DNA of 45,963 nt from an uncultured Saprospiraceae bacterium (GTDB lineage Bacteria > Bacteroidota > Bacteroidia > Chitinophagales > Saprospiraceae). The notes beneath the pieces were generated by a model, which saw only the letters and a list, made by a program, of their open reading frames with translations, was not told the DNA's origin and did no database searches. The position numbers and the translations under genes were made by a program. Positions 17,954 through 28,197 of the stretch are shown here, piece by piece. The stretch is taken from assembly GCA_938008185.1 (NCBI GenBank), contig CALLLR010000022.1, positions 1-45,963 of the forward strand, in the 5' to 3' direction. How positions within the stretch are numbered: the stretch's first letter is position 1; each line of letters opens with the position of its first letter.

Positions 17954-20275
17954 ATGAAAAAAGCCCTTATCACCGGTATCACCGGCCAAGACGGAGCCTA
18001 CCTCTCCGAACTCCTACTCTCCAAAGGATACGAAGTCCACGGCATCAAACGTCGTGCCTCCTCCTTTAACACCGCACGCATCGACCACCTCTACCAGGAT
18101 CCACACGTAGACAATCGGAATTTCATCCTCCACTACGGAGACCTCACCGATTCCACCAATCTCATCCGCATCATTCAGGAAATTCAACCTGACGAAATTT
18201 ACAACCTCGGTGCCATGTCGCACGTAAAGGTAAGTTTTGACGCACCGGAATATACCGCGGATGTAGATGGAGTAGGGACGTTGCGTATTTTAGAAGCCGT
18301 TCGTTTATTGGGATTGGCCAAAAAAACGAAAATTTATCAGGCTTCTACTTCTGAATTATACGGATTGGTACAGGAAGTACCACAAAAAGAAACGACCCCG
18401 TTTTACCCACGCTCGCCGTACGCCGTCGCAAAAATGTACGCGTACTGGATTACGGTCAATTACCGGGAAGCATACGATATGTTTGCTTGTAACGGCATCC
18501 TCTTCAATCACGAAACCGTAGCGGGTTTTATGCCGGTAATTTTTAAAATTGGAAAAGAAGGGCCCATTGATATCAAACCAATTGAAGAGGTCGTAATCAA
18601 TCATACTGGAAATCCCAATGGAATAAATAAATCGACTGCGAAATACCAGGAAACATTTGTAACAGAAGATTTATACGTTTGGGATAATAATGAATGGACA
18701 AAAGTATTATACGCATCTGGTTATCCGCACGATAAGAACAATGATAACAAAAGACCACGGTATCTAGTAGCAAAAAATGCTGCTTATCTTGCGACTAGTA
18801 GCCATGTTTGTATTATGGAAAATGGTGCGGAGAAAGAATTTGGAGAGATAGAAAAAGGAGATAAGGTAAACTTGATTGACTACCCGGAAACAGGCGGTAC
18901 AACGAACGATCTATCGATAGCGGAGTCTCGACTTTTGGGATTCATTGTCGGAGATGGTTACAGAAAAGGACATAAACTACAGTTAACTTCTAAAAATAAA
19001 GAAAAGTTAATTCCTTACGCAGATATCTGGTTAGCTATCAATGCCGAAAATTCTGTGCATTTCTGGGAAACTAAATCAGGATTTGATGAAGATAATGTTA
19101 TCTGGCAAGTACGACTGAATAATGCTACCAAATGGATTAGTCAGTTTTCTATTTACGACGAGCAGCGTAGAAAAAGAATCCCCCAGCAGATACTCAACGG
19201 AAACAAAAAAAATCAAATGGCTTTTTTGGAGGGTTATAATCATGCTGATGGACTAAAGGCGAATCCTTGTAATTATAAGTTCAAAAATTTTAAAACTAAT
19301 TCCGCAACGTTGGCTGCTGGCTTGATCTTTTTATTACAAAAAACAACCCGGCAGGATTATAATATCAACATCGAAGAAACGGATAAGTGGGGTGGCCACC
19401 AAATGTACTATTCAATTAATATTTCCAGTGATTCCACGGATGGACAAAATCATCGAAATTCAAAAAATAAAAAAGAAACGGTGCTCGAATTAGTTGGTCA
19501 GGGCGTCAGTCAGCGTGCTATCCAACGGGATACTGGTATCAGTCGTACCTTTATCAGAAAAGTACAAAATGGATACGAGCCAACAGGATTACATCCGCTG
19601 GAAATTGAAAAAAATAGCATAAAAAAAATTATAGAATTAGATCAGTATGATGGTTGGTTTTTTGATTTGACTACTGAAAGCGGAACCTTCCACTGTGGAA
19701 TTGGTCAGGGACATGTGCATAATAGCCCATTAAGAGGAGAGACTTTTGTTACAAGAAAAATCACCCGTGCCGTCGCAAAAATTGCTCTCGGTTTACAAGA
19801 CAAACTTTACCTCGGTAACATGGACGCCAAACGGGATTGGGGACACGCCAAAGACTACGTCGAGTGCATGTGGAAAATCCTTCAACAAGATAAACCCGAA
19901 GATTGGGTGATTGCTACTGGCGTGACTACCAGTGTACGGGATTTTGTCCGCATGTCTTTTAAAGAAATTGGCGTAGAACTAGAATTTAGAGGGAAAGATG
20001 AACAGGAAGTAGCCATTATTAAGTCGACAACAAAACCAGAATATCAGGCAAAAGTAGGACAGGAAGTCGTCGCCGTCGATCCGGCGTACTATCGTCCCAC
20101 GGAAGTAGAACTTCTAATCGGTGATTCTTCTAAAGCACAACAAAAATTAAACTGGACTCCGAAGTATGATCTGGAAGCCCTTTGCAGCGAAATGGTCGCC
20201 GCGGATATTGAATTGTTTAAGCGGGATCAGATTTTGAAGGAGGCGGGGTTTGAGGTGAAGAATGAGTATGAGTAG
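17954..20275 (+). CDS. gmd: GDP-mannose 4,6-dehydratase precursor containing an intein
   Basis: [45 protein letters not shown]...[32 protein letters not shown] | intein | [47 protein letters not shown]. Removing 403 aa leaves a standard 370-aa Gmd. Confidence 0.96.
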   Translation: MKKALITGITGQDGAYLSELLLSKGYEVHGIKRRASSFNTARIDHLYQDPHVDNRNFILHYGDLTDSTNLIRIIQEIQPDEIYNLGAMSHVKVSFDAPEYTADVDGVGTLRILEAVRLLGLAKKTKIYQASTSELYGLVQEVPQKETTPFYPRSPYAVAKMYAYWITVNYREAYDMFACNGILFNHETVAGFMPVIFKIGKEGPIDIKPIEEVVINHTGNPNGINKSTAKYQETFVTEDLYVWDNNEWTKVLYASGYPHDKNNDNKRPRYLVAKNAAYLATSSHVCIMENGAEKEFGEIEKGDKVNLIDYPETGGTTNDLSIAESRLLGFIVGDGYRKGHKLQLTSKNKEKLIPYADIWLAINAENSVHFWETKSGFDEDNVIWQVRLNNATKWISQFSIYDEQRRKRIPQQILNGNKKNQMAFLEGYNHADGLKANPCNYKFKNFKTNSATLAAGLIFLLQKTTRQDYNINIEETDKWGGHQMYYSINISSDSTDGQNHRNSKNKKETVLELVGQGVSQRAIQRDTGISRTFIRKVQNGYEPTGLHPLEIEKNSIKKIIELDQYDGWFFDLTTESGTFHCGIGQGHVHNSPLRGETFVTRKITRAVAKIALGLQDKLYLGNMDAKRDWGHAKDYVECMWKILQQDKPEDWVIATGVTTSVRDFVRMSFKEIGVELEFRGKDEQEVAIIKSTTKPEYQAKVGQEVVAVDPAYYRPTEVELLIGDSSKAQQKLNWTPKYDLEALCSEMVAADIELFKRDQILKEAGFEVKNEYE
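18515..19723 (+). mobile_element. Intein (403 aa) with LAGLIDADG homing endonuclease, inserted in gmd
   Basis: Block [14 protein letters not shown] at codon 188; block [15 protein letters not shown]...EIEKGDKV (TxxH); LAGLIDADG motifs LLGFIVGDG (18932-18958) and [10 protein letters not shown] (19223-19252); block [21 protein letters not shown]; block G GHVHN followed by +1 Ser. Confidence 0.93.
19475..19578 (+). other. Helix-turn-helix-like DNA-binding segment inside the intein
   Basis: [35 protein letters not shown]: classic HTH pattern ([21 protein letters not shown]), lying between the second LAGLIDADG motif and block F. Confidence 0.65.
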
Positions 20276-20329
20276 TTATTGCTTTAGCCAGAATTATTTT
20301 CTAAAGTGTGTAAGCGCAGAAGCTTTCCT

Positions 20330-21451
20330 TTAACTAGCTAACAGACGATCCAGCTCTTTCTGAAAATGATTTTTTCTTGCTTTAATTCCAAAAAGATCAA
20401 CAAGAAAAGAGGTGTCAGGAATAGACTGCACTCCTGAAGTTAAATTTTCAATCAAGGAAATTAGATCAGGTAGTTCTTGATACCTTAGTACAGCTGGTTC
20501 TAGTCCCGATTCTAGTTGGTAACTGATGGGTAATATGATGGCCTTGTCGTAGTTGACGAAATCATTAATATTACCAGAAACATGGGAATAACTATTTTTT
20601 TCAACGGTAAACCCACTTACCGTCGTAGGAGGAATTGGACAAAGTAATATATCTGCCTGAGTGATTAATTGTTTGTATTTTTCGGCAGGTAAATAATTTG
20701 TAAAGCATCTTATTTTTAAATTATGCTTTTTAACGGCCTTCATCTTTGTTACTATTTTCATCCCCGCTTTTCCCGATGGTTTGCCCACCAGTATTATTTC
20801 CAGTTGTTGATCGAAGAGATTAATGGCGTTGATCATATGGTAGATGATCTCATAATCCCGACTACCAGGGTGTACAGAACCTGGAACTACAATTTTAAAA
20901 GGATCCTTCTTTAATCGCTGATAAGATGTTCTGGGTTCATAAAGGTAAAAAGGAAAATCGTAAAATAGATTTTTTTGGAAATAAGACTGCTCTTCCAGAT
21001 ATGCTAAAACAGTAGGCGCCCCCGCTATAAAACCGTCCATGCAATCTGGCGATAAAACCGTAGAAAATAAACTACGGATAAGATTAATTATTGAACGGAA
21101 AGGTCTGATATAGAAGTCAAAGTGCCTCCAGGGGGCAAAATAACGGTGAAACGCGTGAACCACCGCATACTTTGGGGGTTGAATTTTTAGATACGGTTTA
21201 ACCTTTTGATCGAAAGTAGTGAAGATAACCAGATCGCATTTATTTAAGATGACTTTGATCGCAACCGGCTTAGTCAGGAGATGCCAGACTAACTTTGGAT
21301 GGTCAGGAACGGATTCCATTAAAGCGTTCGCTTGTGGTGTCAATATTGCGTGAACTTGAATCTCCATGGCCGAAAAAATAAGTGCATAATTCCTCAGTAC
21401 CTCTACATGTAAAGCGGTTTCTAATATCCCGATTTTTATTTTTTTTTTCAT
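20330..21451 (-). CDS. Glycosyltransferase-like protein
   Basis: MKKKIKIGILETALHVEVLRNYALIFSAM; KIVVPGSVHPGSRDYEII; LPAEKYKQLITQADILLCPIP. The ORF track begins at 21511, but the Met at 21451 (MKKKIKIGI) is the better start. Confidence 0.65.
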   Translation of the reverse strand: MKKKIKIGILETALHVEVLRNYALIFSAMEIQVHAILTPQANALMESVPDHPKLVWHLLTKPVAIKVILNKCDLVIFTTFDQKVKPYLKIQPPKYAVVHAFHRYFAPWRHFDFYIRPFRSIINLIRSLFSTVLSPDCMDGFIAGAPTVLAYLEEQSYFQKNLFYDFPFYLYEPRTSYQRLKKDPFKIVVPGSVHPGSRDYEIIYHMINAINLFDQQLEIILVGKPSGKAGMKIVTKMKAVKKHNLKIRCFTNYLPAEKYKQLITQADILLCPIPPTTVSGFTVEKNSYSHVSGNINDFVNYDKAIILPISYQLESGLEPAVLRYQELPDLISLIENLTSGVQSIPDTSFLVDLFGIKARKNHFQKELDRLLAS

Positions 21452-21472
21452 CTTTCTAAAAATTGACCAGGA

Positions 21473-22390
21473 ATAATCGATCCGTTCTTTTCTATTATTA
21501 TTCCCACTCATAATCGTGCGGACTTATTGGATATTGCTATTCAAAGTGTACAGGCACAAACTTACGCAAATTGGGAATTACTCGTTATCGATGATGCTTC
21601 TGACGACCACACTGCGGAAGTGGTAAAAAATAGGGCGGACCAACGTATAAAATATCTTTACCAGCAAAAATCTGAACGTAGTAAAGCTAGAAACAAAGGT
21701 ATAGAAAATGCACGTGGTAAATACATTTGTTTTTTAGATGATGACGATTTTTTGCAAGTAAACTTTTTGAGCGATTTTAATAAAGCGATCCCATCTTATC
21801 CGAATGCTATTCTTCGGACAGGATTTAATTATCACTTTCTAAGTGATAATACGGCTAAACCAGGAAAGTTAATTAAGAATACTCAACATCCTTTCCATTT
21901 TGCTCTAAAAGAAATGTGTGGAGTGTGGAGTTTGTGCATTCCCGTAACTTACTTATTGGAAGACAGATTTGCAGATTTTCCGCACTGGCAGGATACGCAT
22001 TTAATCCTCCGGTTATTTGCCAAGTATCCGGTTGTTCAGCTAAATTCCCATAACTATGTGTATGTACAGCATTCAGAAATGGGAACCCAAAAGATTTTTA
22101 CTGATAATTCAGAAATAGAAAAACGACTAACGCTCAACTTGGCTGCGATACGGGACTTTTTTAACCGTTATTCCCAGGATGTTCAACAATTTATTACCCC
22201 CACAACTGAGAAAATACTCTTGTCGGGAAAAATCTTACATTACGCTAATGTAACTGTTGCTCGCAATAACTCTCAAAAAGCCTGGAATTTATTTATTCGT
22301 TCTTTAAAAATGGGTTTATTTTTGCAACATTATAAATTATATATGGTTTTTCTTAGAAAATACTTTTTAACAAAATGGAAAAAATCGTAA
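21473..22390 (+). CDS. Glycosyltransferase family 2, with no canonical start codon
   Basis: In-frame N-terminus (IIDPFFSIIIPTHNRADLLDIAIQSVQAQTYANWELLVIDDASDDHT) extends upstream of the ORF-track TTG (21527). In-frame TGA at 21464 with no ATG/GTG/TTG between; exact start uncertain. Confidence 0.75.
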   Translation: MIDPFFSIIIPTHNRADLLDIAIQSVQAQTYANWELLVIDDASDDHTAEVVKNRADQRIKYLYQQKSERSKARNKGIENARGKYICFLDDDDFLQVNFLSDFNKAIPSYPNAILRTGFNYHFLSDNTAKPGKLIKNTQHPFHFALKEMCGVWSLCIPVTYLLEDRFADFPHWQDTHLILRLFAKYPVVQLNSHNYVYVQHSEMGTQKIFTDNSEIEKRLTLNLAAIRDFFNRYSQDVQQFITPTTEKILLSGKILHYANVTVARNNSQKAWNLFIRSLKMGLFLQHYKLYMVFLRKYFLTKWKKS

Positions 22391-22872
22391 ATCCTGTTTT
22401 TCAAAAGATAGAAACTCAACTCACCAACCTCGGCTTCACCTTCGAACGTACCGACTTCAACCGCCCCTGGGGCGGTTTTTTCGTTATAGAGGAGTCGCAG
22501 TCAAAAAAATTCTGTGAGACTTATTACCCCGATGAGGACGTAGCCCAGCTCACCAAAGGCGGGAAGGTCAGTCCAAAAATTCTTATCGTTCTGCCCGGTA
22601 AACGACTCTCCTGGCAGTACCACCACCGCCGCTCCGAAGTCTGGAAATTGATCGAAGGCGAGGCGGGCGTCATCCGCAGCGATACCGACGAGCAGCAGGG
22701 CCTCGAAATCATGGCCATCGGAGAAAATGTGGTCTTACAATGCGGGGAACGTCACCGCCTGGTAGGCCTGGACAACGTGGGCATTATCGCCGAAATCTGG
22801 CAACACGTCGATCCCGATAATCCATCGGATGAAGAGGACATCGTCCGGGTGCAGGATGATTTTGGACGGTAA
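22375..22872 (+). CDS. Phosphomannose-isomerase-like cupin protein
   Basis: DFNRPWGGFFVIEE; SPKILIVLPGKRLSWQYHHRRSEVWKLIEGEAGV; GERHRLVGLDNVGIIAEIWQ. Confidence 0.8.
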   Translation: MEKIVNPVFQKIETQLTNLGFTFERTDFNRPWGGFFVIEESQSKKFCETYYPDEDVAQLTKGGKVSPKILIVLPGKRLSWQYHHRRSEVWKLIEGEAGVIRSDTDEQQGLEIMAIGENVVLQCGERHRLVGLDNVGIIAEIWQHVDPDNPSDEEDIVRVQDDFGR

Positions 22873-22991
22873 AAATCTGTTCCAGGTAAACCTGCGGACC
22901 GTGCATAACCTTCCTGCAAATACTCAATAGACAGGATTCGGAGATGCTAACCTCAGGTAGTTTTATTTTAAACATATAAAGAAAACAATAA

Positions 22992-25900
22992 ATGCTATTC
23001 GCAGCTGAAACCCTATTGCGCTTTTTAAATCAGGAATTTTCCGGTTATGTCCTTAGTGATGCCTACAGAAGAGCAGAGAACGGAGCTTACTATAAATTTG
23101 TAAATAGTGGTCCCAATTATTATCAGACAACCGTTAATTCAGGTACTTTGAAACGCCGGACGGTTACCCTGAGAGCAGAAAAAAAAGGCCGAAATTTAGT
23201 GCCTGAGGTAGTATGTAATTGTTCTACCAGAAGATGCAGGCATCAGGCAATTTTGCTTTACCTGCTGATTAAAGAAGATAAACAAGTTAGTGAGGAACCA
23301 TCCGTTATTGAATCTTATGAATTAGAGAGTCCCAATCCTGCGACGTTTAGGGCGCTAGATTTTAATAGTGACGAAATTATTGGAATTCTGAGCGAGGATA
23401 CCAGAGATTTTGACTTTGATCGAAAGATAAACTTTAGTGGATTTTTTAATGATCCGGATACGCTGATTATTAATTTAAAAATTGGAAATTTAGCGGGCTG
23501 GCCACATAAATATACAGATCACACCATCATTCTCAAAAAAACAGAAACGGAAATAAAAATAAAATGTGAAAACTGTAAGGAGAAAACGACCCAACTTTGC
23601 AGCCATCAATTCATAGCTATTGATGAGGCCTTCGAAAAAATAGGTTTCATGTTTGATGATAATGAATGGCAAAAATTTTACAATGACATCACCAGCGAAA
23701 TTGCAGACCGGGCGAAGGTCCCGCCTCATTTGGTCGGGAAATATTTTGAAATTTTTTTTTCAGAAAGAGCATGGTCCTATAAGAAAAAATCAAAGAATTT
23801 ACTTGGCATTGACTGGATTAAAAAAATAAATGACAAAATTTCAAACCATAAACGGGTTCGCAACCAAAAACAAAAAGAATTAACGGAACAATTAGAAAAG
23901 GGCAAACATAAAATTTCAGCTTACTATTGGACTACGTTAAATCACTGGCACGAATATAGAGAAATAACCGGTCTATGCTTTTGTACTGGTAAAGCACTGA
24001 AAACAAAGGAAGGAATACAAAAAAGCAGTCGTAAGCTTACCGATACACCGGAAGTCCTTTCAGATGCTCAAATTGAACTGGCTAATAAACTATTAAGAGC
24101 TACTAAACTGAAAAATGATCAGGAACGTTTTGCATCTGCAAAGGCATTGATTCTCGAAAATGTCGATTTGTTTAATCAGGCATATCATTATGTTCACCCT
24201 AATTTTCCAGCTGCAACAACGCCAAGGACAAGTGAGGCTTTTATGACCAAAATTTATCCCGAAGTTATAGAAATAGAATTAGAGGCAATTGCCAAAGATG
24301 GAGTTACTCACCTAAACCGAAAAGCTATAATTGAAAAACATGATTTTTCCTTTGGAAAAATTAAATTTGTTAATGAGTTTTTCTGTGCCGATGACGAATT
24401 TATTTATCTTTTTAAAAACAGGCAATACGAACTTATTTTTGAATTATTTAAAAGTACAGAAAGCAACGTTATTGAAATGCTCGTAGATACTGGTTCTGCC
24501 CGCCAGCTTCTGGCTAATTTACGTACCATCTGTGAGGTCAAAATCGAAGATTCCGAGTTGGAAATACAGGAGAAAATAATTAAGGAGGCAGGTTATCAGA
24601 TTGTTCTTCGCGAAGTAGGAGCATTCATAACTTTTGAACCCCGCCTGATTTTTGGTGACGAAACCTTTAATATCTTTGATTCAGAATTAACCTATCTTAA
24701 TAACGGGGTGCTTTACACTATTGATTCTCAGAAAAGAGATTTTCTCTTATCTTTTATTCAACAGGCACACCCAAACTTTAATGTTAAAAATCAGGTGCAG
24801 GAATACGTCTATCTTTCTGTCACAGAAATGATGAATAACTACTGGTTTCTGCATTTTGTCGAAGCGTGTGCGGCTAATGAAATTGAGATTCTTGGTCAAA
24901 AAGAACTGAGTAAATTTAATTATTCTAAACACCGTGCTAAAACTTATTCGCATCTAAAATCGGGTATCGATTGGTTCGAGGTGGATATGGGTGTCTCTTT
25001 TGGTAAGGAAAAAATAAAAACGGCCGACTGGATCAAAGCACTTCGTAATAACGAATCTTTTATTATCCTTAAAGATGGCTCAATGGGAATGCTGCCCGAA
25101 GAATGGCTGGCGCAGGCCCGGAAAATACTCGCGGTAGCTGATGTTGAAAAGGGAGACATCAAAATTTCTAAATACCGCTTCAATATCATTGACGATCTTT
25201 TTGAAGAACTGGATGATAAAAAAATTATTAAAGAACTGGCCGAAAAGAAAAAAAGATTAGCGGAGTACGATACTGATAAAAAATATAAATTACCTGAAAC
25301 GGTAACGGCAGACCTCCGGCCTTATCAAAAACATGGATTCGCCTGGCTGAAATTTTTGGACGAATCGGGTTTTGGGGGTATCCTGGCCGATGATATGGGA
25401 TTGGGAAAAACCCTTCAGGTGATCTCTTTGTTAGCGGATCAAAAAAATAAAAACAGTTCAATGGTGATTGTTCCACGCAGCTTGTTGTTTAACTGGGCGG
25501 CGGAATTAGACAAGTTTTGTCCTAAACTTACCTACGTTATCCATCATGGACCTAACCGGATAAAAGAGATCGAAGCGTTGACAAAAAGAGACCTGGTGAT
25601 TTCTACTTACGATACCACCGCAGCGGACATCGAATTGTTCCGGCACTATCGGTTTAACTATATTGTACTCGACGAATCACAGGCCATCAAAAATCCGGAT
25701 TCTAAACGCTACAAAGCAATGCGGCTGTTACAGTCGGATAATAAAATTGCGATGACTGGTACACCGATTGAAAATAACACATTTGATTTGTACGCACAGC
25801 TTAGTTTTACTTCGCCGGGATTATTGGGAACGAAAACTTCTTTTCGTAACAACTTCGCCATCCCCATCGACAACGATGGTAATCAGGAGGCCGCTAATTT

Positions 25901-26690
25901 GTTAAGAAAACTAATTCATCCTTTTATTTTACGGCGTACCAAAGAACAGGTCGCCAACGATCTGCCGGATAAAACCGAGACTGTATTGTTTTGTGAAATG
26001 GCACCCGCACAACGAAAACTTTACGATAAACTCAAACAACAAATCAAACTCGATCTGGAAGAGGAGGTAGAAGAAAAAGGACTGGCCAAATCTAAATTTA
26101 AAATTCTGGATGGACTTTTACGCCTCCGCCAAATGTGCAATTCTCCTTTGTTAGTCAATCCTGCCTTTACTGGAAAAAATGCAGAATCCGTAAAAATAAA
26201 AGTGCTATTACAAAATATAACCGAAGAGCTGGACCAACATAACGCGCTGGTTTTTTCTCAATTCACCAGCCTGTTATCCATCGTACGGGCAGAATTGGAC
26301 AAGCGGGAAATCCCATATGCTTATCTCGATGGTAGCACCAGAAAGCGGCAGGAGGAGGTCGCAAAATTTATGGAAAATAGTGAAATTAAAATTTTCTTAA
26401 TCAGCATCAAAGCCGGAAATACGGGACTCAATCTCACCAAGGCCGACTACGTCTACATCCTCGATCCCTGGTGGAATCCCGCCGTGGAAGCTCAGGCCAT
26501 TGATCGTACGCACCGTATCGGTCAGGATAAGCAAGTGTTTGCTTACAAGCTGATTTGTAAAGATTCCATCGAAGAAAAAATTCTGAAACTCCAGGAAAAA
26601 AAGAAAAAACTGGCACAAGATCTTATTCGGACGGATGAGAATATTTTGAAGAGTCTGGATAAAGATACGCTGATGTCGCTTTTTGATTAG
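22992..26690 (+). CDS. SNF2-family helicase with SWIM-type zinc finger
   Basis: VCNCSTRRCRHQ (CxC..CxH SWIM); LRPYQKHGFAWLKFLDESGFGGILADDMGLGKTLQVISLL; VLDESQAIKNP; MTGTPIENN; AGNTGLNLTKADYVYILDPWWNPAVEAQAIDRTHRIGQ. Confidence 0.95.
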   Translation: MLFAAETLLRFLNQEFSGYVLSDAYRRAENGAYYKFVNSGPNYYQTTVNSGTLKRRTVTLRAEKKGRNLVPEVVCNCSTRRCRHQAILLYLLIKEDKQVSEEPSVIESYELESPNPATFRALDFNSDEIIGILSEDTRDFDFDRKINFSGFFNDPDTLIINLKIGNLAGWPHKYTDHTIILKKTETEIKIKCENCKEKTTQLCSHQFIAIDEAFEKIGFMFDDNEWQKFYNDITSEIADRAKVPPHLVGKYFEIFFSERAWSYKKKSKNLLGIDWIKKINDKISNHKRVRNQKQKELTEQLEKGKHKISAYYWTTLNHWHEYREITGLCFCTGKALKTKEGIQKSSRKLTDTPEVLSDAQIELANKLLRATKLKNDQERFASAKALILENVDLFNQAYHYVHPNFPAATTPRTSEAFMTKIYPEVIEIELEAIAKDGVTHLNRKAIIEKHDFSFGKIKFVNEFFCADDEFIYLFKNRQYELIFELFKSTESNVIEMLVDTGSARQLLANLRTICEVKIEDSELEIQEKIIKEAGYQIVLREVGAFITFEPRLIFGDETFNIFDSELTYLNNGVLYTIDSQKRDFLLSFIQQAHPNFNVKNQVQEYVYLSVTEMMNNYWFLHFVEACAANEIEILGQKELSKFNYSKHRAKTYSHLKSGIDWFEVDMGVSFGKEKIKTADWIKALRNNESFIILKDGSMGMLPEEWLAQARKILAVADVEKGDIKISKYRFNIIDDLFEELDDKKIIKELAEKKKRLAEYDTDKKYKLPETVTADLRPYQKHGFAWLKFLDESGFGGILADDMGLGKTLQVISLLADQKNKNSSMVIVPRSLLFNWAAELDKFCPKLTYVIHHGPNRIKEIEALTKRDLVISTYDTTAADIELFRHYRFNYIVLDESQAIKNPDSKRYKAMRLLQSDNKIAMTGTPIENNTFDLYAQLSFTSPGLLGTKTSFRNNFAIPIDNDGNQEAANLLRKLIHPFILRRTKEQVANDLPDKTETVLFCEMAPAQRKLYDKLKQQIKLDLEEEVEEKGLAKSKFKILDGLLRLRQMCNSPLLVNPAFTGKNAESVKIKVLLQNITEELDQHNALVFSQFTSLLSIVRAELDKREIPYAYLDGSTRKRQEEVAKFMENSEIKIFLISIKAGNTGLNLTKADYVYILDPWWNPAVEAQAIDRTHRIGQDKQVFAYKLICKDSIEEKILKLQEKKKKLAQDLIRTDENILKSLDKDTLMSLFD

Positions 26691-26959
<269 letters not shown>

Positions 26960-26966
<7 letters not shown>

Positions 26967-27538
26967 AACAAAATCCACAAATACACCCCACTGCCACGAT
27001 TGACCAACCCGTCACCATCGGAGCCGGCACTAAAGTCTGGCACTATACCCATATCATGCCCGAAGCGGTCATTGGCGAAAATTGCAATGTCGGACAAAAC
27101 GTTTTTATCGCTTCCGGAGTAGTGTTAGGTAATAATGTCAAGGTACAAAATAACGTTTCGCTTTACGCAGGAATCACCTGTGCGGACGATGTATTTCTCG
27201 GGCCGTCCATGGTATTTACCAACGTGAAAAATCCGCGAAGTGCAATTAATCGAAGGGGACAATATGATAAAACCCACGTTGGAAAAGGTGCTACGATTGG
27301 AGCGAATGCCACGATTGTTTGCGGTAATGACATTGGGGAATATGCTTTTATCGGAGCGGGGACGGTGGTTACCAAATCGGTCAAACCTTACGCTTTGGTA
27401 GTCGGTAATCCGGGAACGCAAATTGGCTGGATGAGTCAGTACGGGCATCGGTTAGCATTTGATGAAAATGGAATAGCGACTTGTCCGGAAAGCCAGCAGG
27501 AGTATCGTTTGGAGGAGGGAAGGGTAAAGTGTTATTAA
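26960..27538 (+). CDS. Hexapeptide-repeat acyltransferase, WbpD/WlbB-like
   Basis: Frame extends upstream of the ORF-track Met at 27056: LIKQNPQIHPTATIDQPVTIGAGTKVWHYTHIMPEAVIGENCNVGQNVFIASGVVLGNNVKVQNN. In-frame TAA at 26942; no ATG/GTG/TTG in between; start codon uncertain. Confidence 0.8.
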
Positions 27539-27596
27539 ATGTATGGACCGAGAACTAAAAAAAATAGTATCTTTAGAATACAAAATTTAATGATCA

Positions 27597-28160
27597 ATGA
27601 CTAGTTACTTACAACGTAAATTATTTAGTGTTGCCGAATATTACCAACTCGCCCAGGTTGGTATATTAAACGAATCTGATCGGGTAGAACTGATTAATGG
27701 TGAAATTATTAAGATGAGTCCAATTAATAGCCCACACGGAGGTATGGTCAATCGACTTACCCGTATTTTGTATAAAATGTTGGATGATCAGTTAATGATC
27801 ACCGTTCAGAATCCGATTAGCTTAGATAACTATTCTGAGCCAGAGCCTGATTTAGTAGTTGCTAAATTTGATTCGGATGATTACGCGAAGAAACATCCCT
27901 GTCCGGCAGATGTATTGTTAATTATTGAAGTGTCTGATTCGACGCTTGAAAAAGATCGTTCCGTAAAAAGTCCGCTTTATGCCAAGGCAGGAATAAAAGA
28001 ATATTGGATCGTTGATTTGGTGAACAAAAAAATAGAAATTTACAGAGAACCCGTTGAAGATGAGTATCATTTTAAGCAGATAATTTCTAAAAAAGATCAA
28101 ATCGTAACGGCAGACTTCAAGGATTTGAATATTCTTTATCAGACAATTTTTCCCAAATAA
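27597..28160 (+). CDS. Uma2-family (DUF820) PD-(D/E)XK-like protein
   Basis: [87 protein letters not shown]. Confidence 0.92.
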   Translation: MTSYLQRKLFSVAEYYQLAQVGILNESDRVELINGEIIKMSPINSPHGGMVNRLTRILYKMLDDQLMITVQNPISLDNYSEPEPDLVVAKFDSDDYAKKHPCPADVLLIIEVSDSTLEKDRSVKSPLYAKAGIKEYWIVDLVNKKIEIYREPVEDEYHFKQIISKKDQIVTADFKDLNILYQTIFPK

Positions 28161-28197
28161 TTTTACATTCAGGTTGAAAATTATAGTTAATAAAATC

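Noticed and set aside
17954-20275. Gmd insert as a group I/II intron or an extra enzymatic domain
   Set aside because: The insert is in frame and fully open with splicing blocks and terminal HN/Ser+1; an intein explains it better than an RNA intron or accessory domain.
27597-28160. Uma2 gene as part of a restriction-modification or defence island
   Set aside because: No methyltransferase, specificity subunit or recognised defence partner adjacent; Uma2 genes are widespread and often solitary.
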